From positions 744,001 through 808,000 of the forward strand of contig NZ_CP032099.1 in assembly GCF_003544835.1 (NCBI RefSeq): a DNA stretch of 64,000 bases. Reading direction: 5' to 3'. The notes under the pieces were generated by a model. That model saw nothing but the letters and a program-made list of their open reading frames with translations, ran no database searches and was not told where the DNA came from. The DNA comes from Aliarcobacter skirrowii CCUG 10374. Its GTDB lineage: Bacteria; Campylobacterota; Campylobacteria; Campylobacterales; Arcobacteraceae. Each line of letters starts with the position of its first letter. The first letter of the stretch is position 1. Shown piece after piece: positions 1 through 9,941 of the stretch. A program made the position numbers and the translations under genes.

Positions 1-400
1 TATATTTTTCAATATCTTTTTTTGTTAATAGATGAACTTTATTATTACTTGGATTATGCATAAGTCCTATGAAAACATCTTTTACAATTTCAAGTATAAC
101 TTCTTCTTTATCTATACATATTTTTTTATCATTATTTGCATCTATCCAACCTTTTATATAAAAAACATTTTTTTCATTAATCTTTAGTTCTTTTATTATA
201 TCTCTTGGAATAAATGGATATTTAGCAAAGTTTTCATTTTTATATTTTTTAACTGTTGTTGTATCATTTACCATTTTATTATCAAAACTATTTTTATTTA
301 TATCTAAAGGAGTTAGTCCAATATTTACCGTTGTATTTTCTGGAACATTTATTGTTTTTATATAAAAATCAACAATATCATCCAGATTAAACTTTTGCAT
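1..400 (-). CDS. VgrG-linked effector, N-terminal part (runs off the left edge)
   Basis: About 133 codons are visible; the 3' end lies beyond position 1. The ATG at 400 overlaps the end of vgrG1 by 14 bases, so the two are translationally coupled. The visible part resembles the N-terminal domain of the two effectors at 29,494 and 32,602: each has a GWID motif near residue 85–90 followed by an EF-hand-like acidic stretch (here D-A-N-N-D), then a short link (LLTKKDI here, ELITKDM there) leading into the toxin. I infer a T6SS effector with a shared VgrG-docking domain. The toxin domain is outside the window and cannot be named. Confidence 0.7.
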   Translation of the reverse strand, partial: MQKFNLDDIVDFYIKTINVPENTTVNIGLTPLDINKNSFDNKMVNDTTTVKKYKNENFAKYPFIPRDIIKELKINEKNVFYIKGWIDANNDKKICIDKEEVILEIVKDVFIGLMHNPSNNKVHLLTKKDIEKY

Positions 401-3284
401 TTTCAAATCCTATTTCACTAATTCTCATCTTCTCTTCATCAAACACAGCAGAAGTATTAGCACTAGATTCAATAGATTGATTATCTTTTATATATGCATT
501 AAACATTGTTTTATATACTTTCTCATCTTTTATATTATGTTGTATTTTAGTTTTTCCATTATAAGCTAATATATCTTTAGAGTTTATATTCCATACAATT
601 TGTTCTAACTCTTCTTGTGTAGCTTCATCTACATTTAAAATAGCTTCAAGTTCTACTTCTTCATTTGAAATATAGTTTAGTTTTATATCATCTACTTTTA
701 TATCTCTTTTTAATTCTACTAAACTATATCCTTCTAATAAATAATCATCTACATAACAAAATATATGAGCATATTTACATCTATTTGATTTTGAGATATC
801 AAGTTTTAGTTCAAATTCATTTATAGCTATAACATTGTCACTTATCTCATCTTGTACAATATCTTTATCTTCTTTATCATTGTTTGTTACAACTACCCAT
901 CTTATTTGATTTAATTCAAACTCAGATAAACTATTTGTTGCTTCCCAGTTTTCATCTTTATATTTCTCTACACTTGCTTTAAAAATTAATTGCTCTTCTA
1001 TACTGTTTTGTTTTAATATATTTGATTCTAATTCTTTTACTCTTAGCTTCTCATATTTTGGTTTATCAATAATAGGCATCTCAACATCAATTGCATTTAC
1101 ACCCTCTAAAGAAGATTGAGTATTTATACTTGCAGAGTTTAAATGAATACCACTTCCATCTACTGTTATACTATTTGCTCCACTTCTTATTGTGATTCCA
1201 TTATTCGCTATTAGTTCTATTATATTCGCCTCTTGTTTTATTGAACTTGATTTTATATGGTAAGAGCCTTTTACATCTAGTCTAAAATCTTTATCAACTT
1301 GTGTAAATAGATTATTTAGATATCTTAGCTTCACATCTTTTTCTACATACTCTATTTTACTTCCTTTTATACTCTCTATAAAATCCTTTTCTATTATATA
1401 CTTTAAATTTTCTACTATATTCACATTTATATTTTTATTTACATTAATATCAAGATTCTCTAAAACATTTATATGTTTATTATTTATTACATTCTCTATT
1501 AAATCTTTTTGTACATTTATCTCATAATTATCTTTTACATTTAGTTTTGAGTTCTTATTTATACTCTCTTCTTTATCTCCTCTTATTATTACTCTTTGAT
1601 CTTTATCTACTCTTTTATTCTCATTATTCAATACTTCTGTATTTAAATCTCTTTGAGCTCTTATATTTATCTCTTCTCTTCCTTGGTAATCTTCAAACAT
1701 TAGTTCATTATAACCTATACTATCACTATATTGTGGTGTTGTATATGTCCTTATATAGCTCTTTGTTTTATTATTTGGCAAGGAATATGCTAGTTTATTC
1801 TCTCCATTATGCAAAGTCCCTATTATTATTGGGCAATCTGGATCTCCATTTACAAAGCTTACTATTACTTCACTATTTACTCTTGGTATAAACATTGTCC
1901 CATAGTTATCTCCACTTGACATATTTGACACTCTTAAGTAGCATGATGCTATTTTATTTCTTTCAAAGAAAAAAAGTACTCTTACTCTCCCTTCTTCATC
2001 TACATCTATACTATTTGCTTTCTCTTTTAAGCTTTCATTATTTATATCTTGGCTTGTTACTATTGCTGTTTGTATTCCATATATCTTTGGCTTTTTTATT
2101 GTTCTTTGGGGTCTATATATTATATCTTTTGGAATTGCTTTTAGTTCTACGCTATATTGCATCTCAAATTTCTGTGTACTTGATTCTATATCTACATATT
2201 CATCTAATGCATTTGGAAAATATGCTTTAGATCTTACTTCTAGTACTATTATCTCTTGGCTTTTATTTACTTTATCATCATATAAGTTTATTAATTTACT
2301 ATCATCTATTATTAAATCATTTGAAAAAGCTTCTATTGTATTTGACAATGAATACTCTATCTCTGAATCTAGTTTACTATATCTATTTAAGTCTTCATAG
2401 TAACTCTCATTTAATAAATTCAGTTTATCTCTTAATTTCTCTTTTACTATTCCATCTCTTAGTTGTTTACTACTTGTATTCTCTTTAGGATTTACTACTT
2501 CTCCACTTCTTATTTTAAACTCTAAGTTTGGATTATTTTTATCATAGTAATCTTCTATAAAGTGTGTCGCTTTAAACTCTATTTTATTATTATATGTACC
2601 TACAACTCTATTAGATATACTCATTCTATTTGAGTACTCATTTAAATCACAAATAACTACTTTAAAGTTTGGCTCTTGTGAATCTATTACTAGGCTATAT
2701 CCCTCTTCTTCACAAAGCATTTTAATAAATTCTAAATCACTTTGATTATATTGAGTTGTATACTCTTTTATTCCATTATCTTGACTATATTCACTCTTAT
2801 CTATATTATTTACACAAGATAAGCTTAGCAATGAAGAGTATCTTGATATGATACTTTGTATAATATCTACTGAACTTAGATTATGAAATATCTCATAACT
2901 ATTTGTTAATCCCAAATAGTATAGTGGATGTACTACTTTTACTTTATATAGACTCTTCTTTGATACTATACTCTCTTCTTTTATACTAAATACTTTCCCA
3001 TAAATAGTCTTATTTGTCCTATTTGTTATATCTTCAAGTATTATCTTTATATCTGTATCTACTATAGCTGTTATATCTAACTTATCTTCACTTATAAATA
3101 TTACTTCATATTCATAAATCTTATTAACTCCACTAAGCCCTTCTAGTCTATATATTGAATATCCATTATTTAATAATATATTACTTCTATAATTTACTAG
3201 CTCTACTCTACCTCTTAGCTCCTGTACCCGCTTATTCCTATTTCCTATAGCTTTCCCAGCTTTTATAACTTCCCCTATACTCAT
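387..3284 (-). CDS. vgrG: T6SS spike protein VgrG1
   Basis: 965-residue VgrG (TssI), the trimeric spike of the T6SS tube that carries effectors. The N-terminal two thirds has the gp27-like part, then the gp5 OB-fold (VDEEGRVRVLFFFERN, then PRVNSEVIVSFVNGDPDCPIIIG near residues 450–520) and a needle of short repeats. The last 250 or so residues are an extension with two similar Ig-like segments not found in VgrG2, probably a cargo adaptor. I chose the ATG at 3284 (MSIGEV) over an upstream in-frame codon because it matches vgrG2 and has a GGGGGATAAG ribosome site. The first 1.86 kb is almost identical to vgrG2. Hcp lies upstream and an effector overlaps its end. Confidence 0.95.
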   Translation of the reverse strand: MSIGEVIKAGKAIGNRNKRVQELRGRVELVNYRSNILLNNGYSIYRLEGLSGVNKIYEYEVIFISEDKLDITAIVDTDIKIILEDITNRTNKTIYGKVFSIKEESIVSKKSLYKVKVVHPLYYLGLTNSYEIFHNLSSVDIIQSIISRYSSLLSLSCVNNIDKSEYSQDNGIKEYTTQYNQSDLEFIKMLCEEEGYSLVIDSQEPNFKVVICDLNEYSNRMSISNRVVGTYNNKIEFKATHFIEDYYDKNNPNLEFKIRSGEVVNPKENTSSKQLRDGIVKEKLRDKLNLLNESYYEDLNRYSKLDSEIEYSLSNTIEAFSNDLIIDDSKLINLYDDKVNKSQEIIVLEVRSKAYFPNALDEYVDIESSTQKFEMQYSVELKAIPKDIIYRPQRTIKKPKIYGIQTAIVTSQDINNESLKEKANSIDVDEEGRVRVLFFFERNKIASCYLRVSNMSSGDNYGTMFIPRVNSEVIVSFVNGDPDCPIIIGTLHNGENKLAYSLPNNKTKSYIRTYTTPQYSDSIGYNELMFEDYQGREEINIRAQRDLNTEVLNNENKRVDKDQRVIIRGDKEESINKNSKLNVKDNYEINVQKDLIENVINNKHINVLENLDINVNKNINVNIVENLKYIIEKDFIESIKGSKIEYVEKDVKLRYLNNLFTQVDKDFRLDVKGSYHIKSSSIKQEANIIELIANNGITIRSGANSITVDGSGIHLNSASINTQSSLEGVNAIDVEMPIIDKPKYEKLRVKELESNILKQNSIEEQLIFKASVEKYKDENWEATNSLSEFELNQIRWVVVTNNDKEDKDIVQDEISDNVIAINEFELKLDISKSNRCKYAHIFCYVDDYLLEGYSLVELKRDIKVDDIKLNYISNEEVELEAILNVDEATQEELEQIVWNINSKDILAYNGKTKIQHNIKDEKVYKTMFNAYIKDNQSIESSANTSAVFDEEKMRISEIGFENAKV

Positions 3285-3293
3285 CTTATCCCC
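1433..3293 (-). repeat. Left arm of a 1.86-kb inverted repeat (5' part of vgrG1)
   Basis: Matches 27,248–29,108 in opposite orientation over 1,861 bases. It starts at the GGGG of the ribosome site and ends inside the needle-coding region. I found one difference (1845 versus 28,696, synonymous) in the stretches I compared, and the encoded residues are identical throughout. Confidence 0.93.
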
Positions 3294-3345
3294 CACGATT
3301 AAAGAACTGATTATAAAATATAAAAAATATATATACTTTATAATC

Positions 3346-3375
3346 AATTCAAAGATGACATTTCATCTTTGAATT
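3346..3375 (-). terminator. Hairpin between hcp and vgrG1
   Basis: Perfect 13-bp arms (AATTCAAAGATGA / TCATCTTTGAATT) with a 4-base loop, just after the hcp stop. There is no strong U-run, so it may act as partial termination or 3'-end protection, giving more hcp than vgrG transcript. Confidence 0.6.
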
Positions 3376-3385
3376 AATAAATTAG

Positions 3386-3910
3386 TTAAGCATTTAAACC
3401 TACACCAATTCTCCAATCATCTTCTCCCGAAGTACTTGCTACTTCATGTCTCCAAGAAATCTTTCTATAAGAGAAAGAAATTTCTTCTAAAGGAGAAATT
3501 ACAGCTTTGTCTGTGTCAATTCCCATATCCATAGAAGTATTAATATTGACAATAACAGCATCTTCTAAAGTAGTGGTAAAGTAGTGTTCTGGTTTTCCCT
3601 CATAATTCGTTCTATACCATTTTAATTCAACTTTTGGTAAAGTCTCACTTTTTGTTAAAGCATTATATAAAAGAGGTGAAGATTTATCTATAAGTTTAGT
3701 GATAGTAAATGGTTCATGTACTCTTTGACCAGAAGGTTGTCCTGATTGTATATCTCTAGGTACTTTTACATTGTGAGTAAAAGACTTTACTAAAGCTTCA
3801 TTTTCATGACCTCTTTGATATAAATTACCTACTGATTCAGCTGTAAAAGCACTTTCAGTTATTAGACCTTGAGTACTTCCTTCTATTGAAATAAATATTG
3901 GATTATTCAT
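3386..3910 (-). CDS. hcp: T6SS tube protein Hcp (TssD)
   Basis: 174 residues, the usual Hcp length. Hcp hexamers stack into the inner tube that the contracting TssB/TssC sheath propels. The sequence has the family features: an N-terminal IFISIEGSTQG strand, the HEPFTITKLIDKSSPLL segment and a C-terminal ISFSYRKISW strand before a short tail. A strong ribosome site (AAGGAGCAAGG) precedes the ATG. It lies upstream of vgrG1 on the same strand, separated by a 13-bp-stem hairpin, which fits its need for much higher expression than the spike. Confidence 0.95.
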   Translation of the reverse strand: MNNPIFISIEGSTQGLITESAFTAESVGNLYQRGHENEALVKSFTHNVKVPRDIQSGQPSGQRVHEPFTITKLIDKSSPLLYNALTKSETLPKVELKWYRTNYEGKPEHYFTTTLEDAVIVNINTSMDMGIDTDKAVISPLEEISFSYRKISWRHEVASTSGEDDWRIGVGLNA

Positions 3911-4073
3911 CCTTGCTCCTTGTTGTAATATTTAAATTAGAATTTAATGTTACTATATTTTTTTAAAAAAAAGATATGTAAATCTAATTTTTATTATTTA
4001 ATTTTATAATTACTTATTTTAGTTACTAAAAGTTACCAAATCATTCTAAAATTTTAATAATTTATATATGAAA

Positions 4074-5357
4074 TTAATCATGTTTAGATTTATAAATAAC
4101 ATTTTTTATTTTTTGAAGTTGTTTTTTAAAAATAGTTAAAGATAAAACATCATTTGCAAATTGTGAAAAATCTTTGAAATTTTTATTATCCATTAAAGTA
4201 AAATCAATAATTCTTAAAAAAGCAATAGTAGATGAGAAAGTTCTTAAAGATTTTAAATATTTATCAACACTATTTTGTAAATCTCTGTTTTTACCTTCTT
4301 TAATAATCTCATCTAAAATATCCTCAACAGCTTTTGAGATAAGTTCAACTTCTTTTACTTTTTCTAATATCTGTTTAGTAAACTTAGGTTCATTTATAAA
4401 ATGAAATCTATTTTCATAACTCTTTTTCTCTTCTTCTGTCTTTTCATCATAAGGTATAAAAGCTTTTGCATTTGTATGAAATTCTGATTCTTTAGGCTGA
4501 AGTATCGCAAATGTATAAGATTTTGAAATCATATTAAAAAATAGTGCTGATATTCTATATTGTACTATTAAATCGGCTTTAGCATCATTTTCTAGACTTC
4601 CCATTTTTTTTCTCATAGAAGTATAAAAATCAAAAATATTAGATAAATCTTTATGAAAGATATTGTTAAATATAGACTCTTCATCTATATTTAATCTAGG
4701 AGCACAAAGCATATAAAGAGTATTTTTTGAAAAAACAATATACTCTTGCAGATTTGTATTTTTTATATTTTTATAAGCTTCTAAAATATTCTTTAACTCT
4801 TCACTTTTTAATTTATTATGAATTACTTTTATAATCTCTTCTGGAGTATCTTCATCTTTACTAATATTTTTATAAAAACTACTATTTTTAAAATATAGAT
4901 ATTTTGATTTTATAAAGCTATCAAATGTTTTTCCATCTTGAATAAATGATTGTTTTGTATTTAGTAAATCAAGATTTTCATAATCATTTAAATAGCTATC
5001 AGAAGAGTTTTTTGAATCTCTATTTAATATTTGAGAATAAATAGTATCTTTTTCTATAAATTTTTTTAACTCTTCATCTTTTTTAGTATTTATAAAAGTT
5101 ATTGGTCTTATATTTTTTAAAATCTTATCAAACTCAACTCTATTTGCTTCAAGCTTTGAAGCAGAGTTACTAGATTTTATAATAGCTTCAAACTCTTCAT
5201 CTGATGAAAAAATATCTATAATATCTTTAAAATATTCATTTAACTCTTTAAAAGCTTTATTTGTATCTTCATCTACATAAAACTTATCTATCATACTTGA
5301 TATTGTAAAGGGATAGGCATTTATCTCTTTTATTTGGTTTATAAAAAAATATGACAT
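4074..5357 (-). CDS. Truncated duplicate of the PAAR-linked toxin region
   Basis: 427 residues that repeat the middle of the large protein at 6261–9902, from its INQIKEIN segment on. It lacks the PAAR-like head and the hydrophobic C-terminal third, and has an in-frame 375-base (125-codon) internal deletion. It ends in a short new tail (IKNVIYKSKHD). Long stretches are base-for-base identical to the parent gene. The start has only a weak ribosome site. It could be a decaying duplicate, a reservoir for recombination, or a protein that binds the parent toxin. I recognise no enzyme motif. Confidence 0.6.
   Translation of the reverse strand: MSYFFINQIKEINAYPFTISSMIDKFYVDEDTNKAFKELNEYFKDIIDIFSSDEEFEAIIKSSNSASKLEANRVEFDKILKNIRPITFINTKKDEELKKFIEKDTIYSQILNRDSKNSSDSYLNDYENLDLLNTKQSFIQDGKTFDSFIKSKYLYFKNSSFYKNISKDEDTPEEIIKVIHNKLKSEELKNILEAYKNIKNTNLQEYIVFSKNTLYMLCAPRLNIDEESIFNNIFHKDLSNIFDFYTSMRKKMGSLENDAKADLIVQYRISALFFNMISKSYTFAILQPKESEFHTNAKAFIPYDEKTEEEKKSYENRFHFINEPKFTKQILEKVKEVELISKAVEDILDEIIKEGKNRDLQNSVDKYLKSLRTFSSTIAFLRIIDFTLMDNKNFKDFSQFANDVLSLTIFKKQLQKIKNVIYKSKHD
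4757..5214 (-). repeat. Direct repeat with 7925–8382 (duplicated toxin segment)
   Basis: These 458 bases matched the segment at a constant offset of 3,168 wherever I compared them. Weaker similarity continues on the 3' side. This is a recent tandem-type duplication within the effector block. Confidence 0.85.
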
Positions 5358-5375
5358 TTTATTACTTCTAAATTA

Positions 5376-6248
5376 TTATCTATTTTTATATCTTTCAAAT
5401 GCTTCTTTATAGTCTTTCTCATTTAAAAATCCGATTCTTCTTCCTTTCTCTTCATAACGATAAGGTAAAATAGGGTTATTTAATTGAAACTCATAAGCTT
5501 TTTGTAAATCTTCTAAAGGTATTTTATGAGTTACAACTAAGAATTTTGCAATAGTATTTGCTGGAAAGACATTATTAACAGAAGCAATAGCATAAGCAGC
5601 ACCTCTTATTTTATCATTTACATGAACTATATAAAAATAGATTAAATTATTTAGAGCATTTGTATTTTTTGGGTCCTCTTTCATAGCTTGTAAATACCAC
5701 TTTTCAGCATTTACATAATCTTTCATAGCTGAATAAACTAAACCTAAACCATTTGCAGAATTAGGAATTTGTTTTTCATTTGCCAAATGAAACCATTTAA
5801 GAGCTTCTTCATAATTTTTAACTCCTCTATAAGCTAAAGCAATACCAATTAAGCTTTTATCATTTCCTAATTCATAAGCTTGTGTACACCAAGGAATAGC
5901 TTCTTCAAATTTATTTAAATCATCTAATATTTGACAAGCTAAATCTGAATTCTCTGCTAAAGGCATAATATAGTTTGAATATTCTATTCTTATCATTGCT
6001 TCTTCATAATTATCTTTATAAAATAAATCCATAGCTTCTTTAAAAGCTCTTTTTGCTGTTGTTTCTAAACTATTTTCATAACCAAAAGAATATATTTCTT
6101 CTCCATTCCAATATAAAGGTTTTATAGATGGTTCTTTCTTCACAATCTCTTCAACTTTTTTTTCTTCTGGTAAGAAAGCCATTATTATAAAAGCTACTAA
6201 AGATAGAAGTAATAATATTGCAAATATTTGTTTTATTTTATTATTCAT
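5376..6248 (-). CDS. Membrane-anchored TPR/Sel1-like protein
   Basis: 290 residues. A single N-terminal hydrophobic helix (residues 8–26) anchors it, with the rest probably periplasmic. From about residue 60 it is built of 34–36-residue helical repeats (EEALKWFHLANEKQIPNSANGL, then NAEKWYLQAMKEDPKNTNAL) typical of TPR/Sel1 proteins. A good AAGGAA site precedes the ATG. It lies 12 bases after the PAAR-linked toxin gene and before its truncated copy. That position suits an immunity protein or an effector-handling factor, but no sequence feature proves either. Confidence 0.75.
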   Translation of the reverse strand: MNNKIKQIFAILLLLSLVAFIIMAFLPEEKKVEEIVKKEPSIKPLYWNGEEIYSFGYENSLETTAKRAFKEAMDLFYKDNYEEAMIRIEYSNYIMPLAENSDLACQILDDLNKFEEAIPWCTQAYELGNDKSLIGIALAYRGVKNYEEALKWFHLANEKQIPNSANGLGLVYSAMKDYVNAEKWYLQAMKEDPKNTNALNNLIYFYIVHVNDKIRGAAYAIASVNNVFPANTIAKFLVVTHKIPLEDLQKAYEFQLNNPILPYRYEEKGRRIGFLNEKDYKEAFERYKNR

Positions 6249-6260
6249 TTTATTTCCTTT

Positions 6261-9200
6261 TTATTTATCAAATTCTATTTGTTCTATTTTATTTATATCA
6301 ATATAAATTTTTGTAGAAGAAAAATCTGCATCTTTTTTTATATTGTAAGTAATAGAATAATTTAGCTCTACAGAAGATGTGATAATTGATAAATTTGATG
6401 AATATTTAAATATATTTCTAAAAACAAAGCTAGATATGATAGTATCATCTTTAAATGGATTAAATATATTATTATTTGTTAAATCATCTTTTGAATAATT
6501 AGTTCCATCAAAAGTTAATACAAACTTTTCATCTTCTATTAAAGTATTTGGAATTAAGATAGCTTCTTTAATATCTAAATAAACTTTTCTACTATCAATA
6601 ATAAATTCATTCTTAGATTTTTCAGATATATACTTAATTTTTTCTAACTTCAATCCAATCAGATTAGTATATAAGAACTGCAATTCATTTTTAAAAGCTA
6701 ATTCAAAATTATCTTTATAAGAGAAATAGTTTTCTCCAATAAAATTAATTAAAGCTTTATCAGATTTAAAACCTACATCTACATCTTTGTTGTTTTTAAA
6801 AGAGTTTGCCAAGAAGTGAGCAGTATAAACTTTATTATCATTAAATAAAACATTAGAAGTAGATATGTTTTTAGCTAAAATGGTTCTTTTTAAAAATACT
6901 ACTAAATCACTTTCTATAAGATGATTAACAACTGATGAAATAACAATTTCTAAAAAAATATATAAAATTTTAATTGGAGTAGAAGCAGGAAAAATCATAG
7001 TAGTAATTACTAGAATCGAAAGAAGATTATGTGTAACTAAAGCATCATAATCATCATTTTCATAAAGTTTTTTACTATCAATTATAGAGTTGATAATAAT
7101 AAATATAATATTAAATCTATTTGTAGTACTTAGATTTGTAAATAACATTTTTCTATCTTTTTGAAGTTCTTTTGTAAAGATAGCTAGAGTATTCTTGTTT
7201 AATATATTTTTTTGTTTTAAGAAGTTTGTTACATATATAGTTAAAGATAAAACATCATTTGCAAATTGTGAAAAATCTTTGAAACTTTTATCATCCATCA
7301 AAGTAAAATCAATAATTCTTAAAAAAGCAATAGTAGATGAGAAAGTTCTTAAAGATTTTAAATATTTATCAACACTATCTTTATATTTCAAATTATCTTC
7401 ATTTTTAATAATCTCATCCAAAATATCTTCAACAGCTTTAGAAATAAGTTCAACTTCTTTTACTTTTTCTAATATCTGTTTAGTAAACTTAGGTTCATTT
7501 ATAAAATGAAATCTAAGTTTAAAATCTTTTTTCTCTTCTTCTGTCTTTTCTTCATAAGGTATAAAAGTCATTGCATTTTTATGAAAATCTGATTCTTTAG
7601 GTTGAAGTATTGCAAATGTATAAGATTTTGAAATCATATTAAAAAATAGTGCTGATATTCTATATTGAACTATTAAATCGGCAATAGCATCATCTGCAAG
7701 TCCTTTGCCTTTTTCCTCTTTCTTAAGTTCTTTATTACTATCTTCTTTTTTATTTTCATCAATTCCTTTCATTTTTACTCTCATAGAAGTATAAAACTTA
7801 AAAATATTAGATAAATCTTTATGAAAAATATTGTTAAATATAGACTCTTCATCTATATTTAATCTAGGAGCACAAAGCATATAAAGAGTGTTTTTTGAAA
7901 AAAGAATATACTCTTGTAGATTAGTATTTTTTATATTTTTATAAGCTTCTAAAATATTCTTTAACTCTTCACTTTTTAATTTATTATGAATTACTTTTAT
8001 AATCTCTTCTGGAGTATCTTCATCTTTACTAATATTTTTATAAAAACTACTATTTTTAAAATATAGATATTTTGATTTTATAAAGCTATCAAATGTTTTT
8101 CCATCTTGAATAAATGATTGTTTTGTATTTAGTAAATCAAGATTTTCATAATCATTTAAATAGCTATCAGAAGAGTTTTTTGAATCTCTATTTAATATTT
8201 GAGAATAAATAGTATCTTTTTCTATAAATTTTTTTAACTCTTCATCTTTTTTAGTATTTATAAAAGTTATTGGTCTTATATTTTTTAAAATCTTATCAAA
8301 CTCAACTCTATTTGCTTCAAGCTTTGAAGCAGAGTTACTAGATTTTATAATAGCTTCAAACTCTTCATCTGATGAAAAAATAATAGAGAATATAATAGTT
8401 GCTAAAAACTCATTTGCATTTTTTAAAATAGCTTCATAATCTTTGCTTTTTGGAGTAAAATATATACTATTTTTAAAATTAAAATTATTAACTTTAAATT
8501 GGATTTTTTCTATATATTTAAATCCTTTACCTTCAAAAAAAATGTTGAAATTATCTTTATTTGAATTTCTTTTAAATACATCTTTTTTTAAAGCAGTACT
8601 ATAAGAAAACTCTTCAAAAAATGGATAATATCTATTTTTAATCATATTCAAATAAGATAAACCAATATTGTGTTTATCCCTATCAAATATCCAAGATATA
8701 TCTCCTTTGTTTTTTAAAAAGAAAGTATTTAAATACTTCTCATCTGATAAAAAAATATCTACAATATCTTTAAAATATTCATTTAACTCTTTAAAAGCTT
8801 TATTTGTATCTTCATCTACATAAAACTTATCTATCATACTTGATATTGTAAATGGATATGAGTTTATCTCTTTTATTTGGTTTATATTATCGTAGTTGTT
8901 TCTATATGCTTTTTTAAAAGAGTCATGATAGTTATTATATAAATCTTCAATTTCACCTAAAATATCATCAAATATTCCAACTATATAATGCTCTTTAGAC
9001 TCTTCATCCTTCTCTTTCTTCTTAATAAATTTTAAATCATCTTCTGAAATAATACTTTTATTTAAACCATGGTTTTCTACTACAAAAAAGCTAGATTTTT
9101 CATCTAAATTTGTTGTGTCAATAGTAATATTATGTAAATCTTTTAAATCCTCTTCTTTTGGAGAATCTAGTTTTATATTACTATAATATATAGTTATCTT

Positions 9201-9902
9201 TTTATCTTCTTCTAGTGGAATATAGTTTAATTTTTCTCCATCATATATAAAAAATACTTCATCTATTTTCTCATGATATAAAGTACTTTGAGATGAAATT
9301 TTAACTTCTTTATACGAAACTTCATCATATATATATAAATAAGAGAGATAAAAACTATATATATTTTCTAATAAATATGTATCTTTTTTATCTGTTATTG
9401 ATAGCTCTTCAAAAAGTTTTAAATCTCTTATTGGTCTTAAAGGTTTATAAATATCATTTGATTTTCTTAATAGTTTTATTTTATAAGTAGAGATATTTTC
9501 TTTTTTATCTTCTTTTAGCTCTTCTTCTTTTTCTTTTAACTCTTCAAGTTCTACAAATACTTTTTCAGCACTTGGTTTAGGAAGAGTAGAAGTAGAAGAT
9601 TGTCCAGGATCTTCTAAAAGAATACCTTTACCTTGATCAGATTTGAAACCATCTGTTCTTAAAAGAAAACTACTGTTACTATCTGCAACATTTTCTTCTG
9701 TTCCAATATCAGTTATAGATACAACTTTTGTACAAGGAACTAAACTAGGACAACCTTTAATAGGAGCATCTAATAAATCTTTCCAATAAAGTGGTTTTGA
9801 ATCTCCTATCATTTGATTTGGAACAGATGATTTTAACTCAACCATCCCACCACACATACATTTAATTATTCCCTTTTCTACTACTTGATAAATATTCCCC
9901 AT
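6261..9902 (-). CDS. PAAR-like (DUF4280-type) T6SS tip fused to a large toxin-like region
   Basis: 1,213 residues. The first 100 or so resemble PAAR-like DUF4280 proteins, which cap the VgrG spike: an IKCMCGG start, a PNQMIGDSKPL segment and a Cys pair in GCPSLVPCTKV. A lysine/glutamate-rich linker follows, then a long region with no recognised enzyme motif and a strongly hydrophobic stretch near residues 955–995 (SILVITTMIFPASTPIKILY), which could insert into membranes. I chose the ATG at 9902 over the TTG 18 bases upstream because a GGGG site precedes it. It is divergent from tssA and is probably delivered on VgrG1. Its middle is duplicated at 4074–5357. Confidence 0.75.
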   Translation of the reverse strand: MGNIYQVVEKGIIKCMCGGMVELKSSVPNQMIGDSKPLYWKDLLDAPIKGCPSLVPCTKVVSITDIGTEENVADSNSSFLLRTDGFKSDQGKGILLEDPGQSSTSTLPKPSAEKVFVELEELKEKEEELKEDKKENISTYKIKLLRKSNDIYKPLRPIRDLKLFEELSITDKKDTYLLENIYSFYLSYLYIYDEVSYKEVKISSQSTLYHEKIDEVFFIYDGEKLNYIPLEEDKKITIYYSNIKLDSPKEEDLKDLHNITIDTTNLDEKSSFFVVENHGLNKSIISEDDLKFIKKKEKDEESKEHYIVGIFDDILGEIEDLYNNYHDSFKKAYRNNYDNINQIKEINSYPFTISSMIDKFYVDEDTNKAFKELNEYFKDIVDIFLSDEKYLNTFFLKNKGDISWIFDRDKHNIGLSYLNMIKNRYYPFFEEFSYSTALKKDVFKRNSNKDNFNIFFEGKGFKYIEKIQFKVNNFNFKNSIYFTPKSKDYEAILKNANEFLATIIFSIIFSSDEEFEAIIKSSNSASKLEANRVEFDKILKNIRPITFINTKKDEELKKFIEKDTIYSQILNRDSKNSSDSYLNDYENLDLLNTKQSFIQDGKTFDSFIKSKYLYFKNSSFYKNISKDEDTPEEIIKVIHNKLKSEELKNILEAYKNIKNTNLQEYILFSKNTLYMLCAPRLNIDEESIFNNIFHKDLSNIFKFYTSMRVKMKGIDENKKEDSNKELKKEEKGKGLADDAIADLIVQYRISALFFNMISKSYTFAILQPKESDFHKNAMTFIPYEEKTEEEKKDFKLRFHFINEPKFTKQILEKVKEVELISKAVEDILDEIIKNEDNLKYKDSVDKYLKSLRTFSSTIAFLRIIDFTLMDDKSFKDFSQFANDVLSLTIYVTNFLKQKNILNKNTLAIFTKELQKDRKMLFTNLSTTNRFNIIFIIINSIIDSKKLYENDDYDALVTHNLLSILVITTMIFPASTPIKILYIFLEIVISSVVNHLIESDLVVFLKRTILAKNISTSNVLFNDNKVYTAHFLANSFKNNKDVDVGFKSDKALINFIGENYFSYKDNFELAFKNELQFLYTNLIGLKLEKIKYISEKSKNEFIIDSRKVYLDIKEAILIPNTLIEDEKFVLTFDGTNYSKDDLTNNNIFNPFKDDTIISSFVFRNIFKYSSNLSIITSSVELNYSITYNIKKDADFSSTKIYIDINKIEQIEFDK

Positions 9903-9941
9903 GTTTCCCCAATTACACAAATAAATAATATATAGGGAAGT

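Noticed and set aside
1547-2230. Open frames on the plus strand opposite vgrG1, mirrored opposite vgrG2 at 28,311–28,994
   Set aside because: They are Leu/Tyr-rich antisense frames of repetitive vgrG codons, without ribosome sites, and appear at both vgrG copies only because the genes are duplicated.
4174-4404. Short plus-strand frames opposite the toxin duplicate, also at 7195–7509
   Set aside because: They mirror the same coding segment in both copies and have no independent signal.
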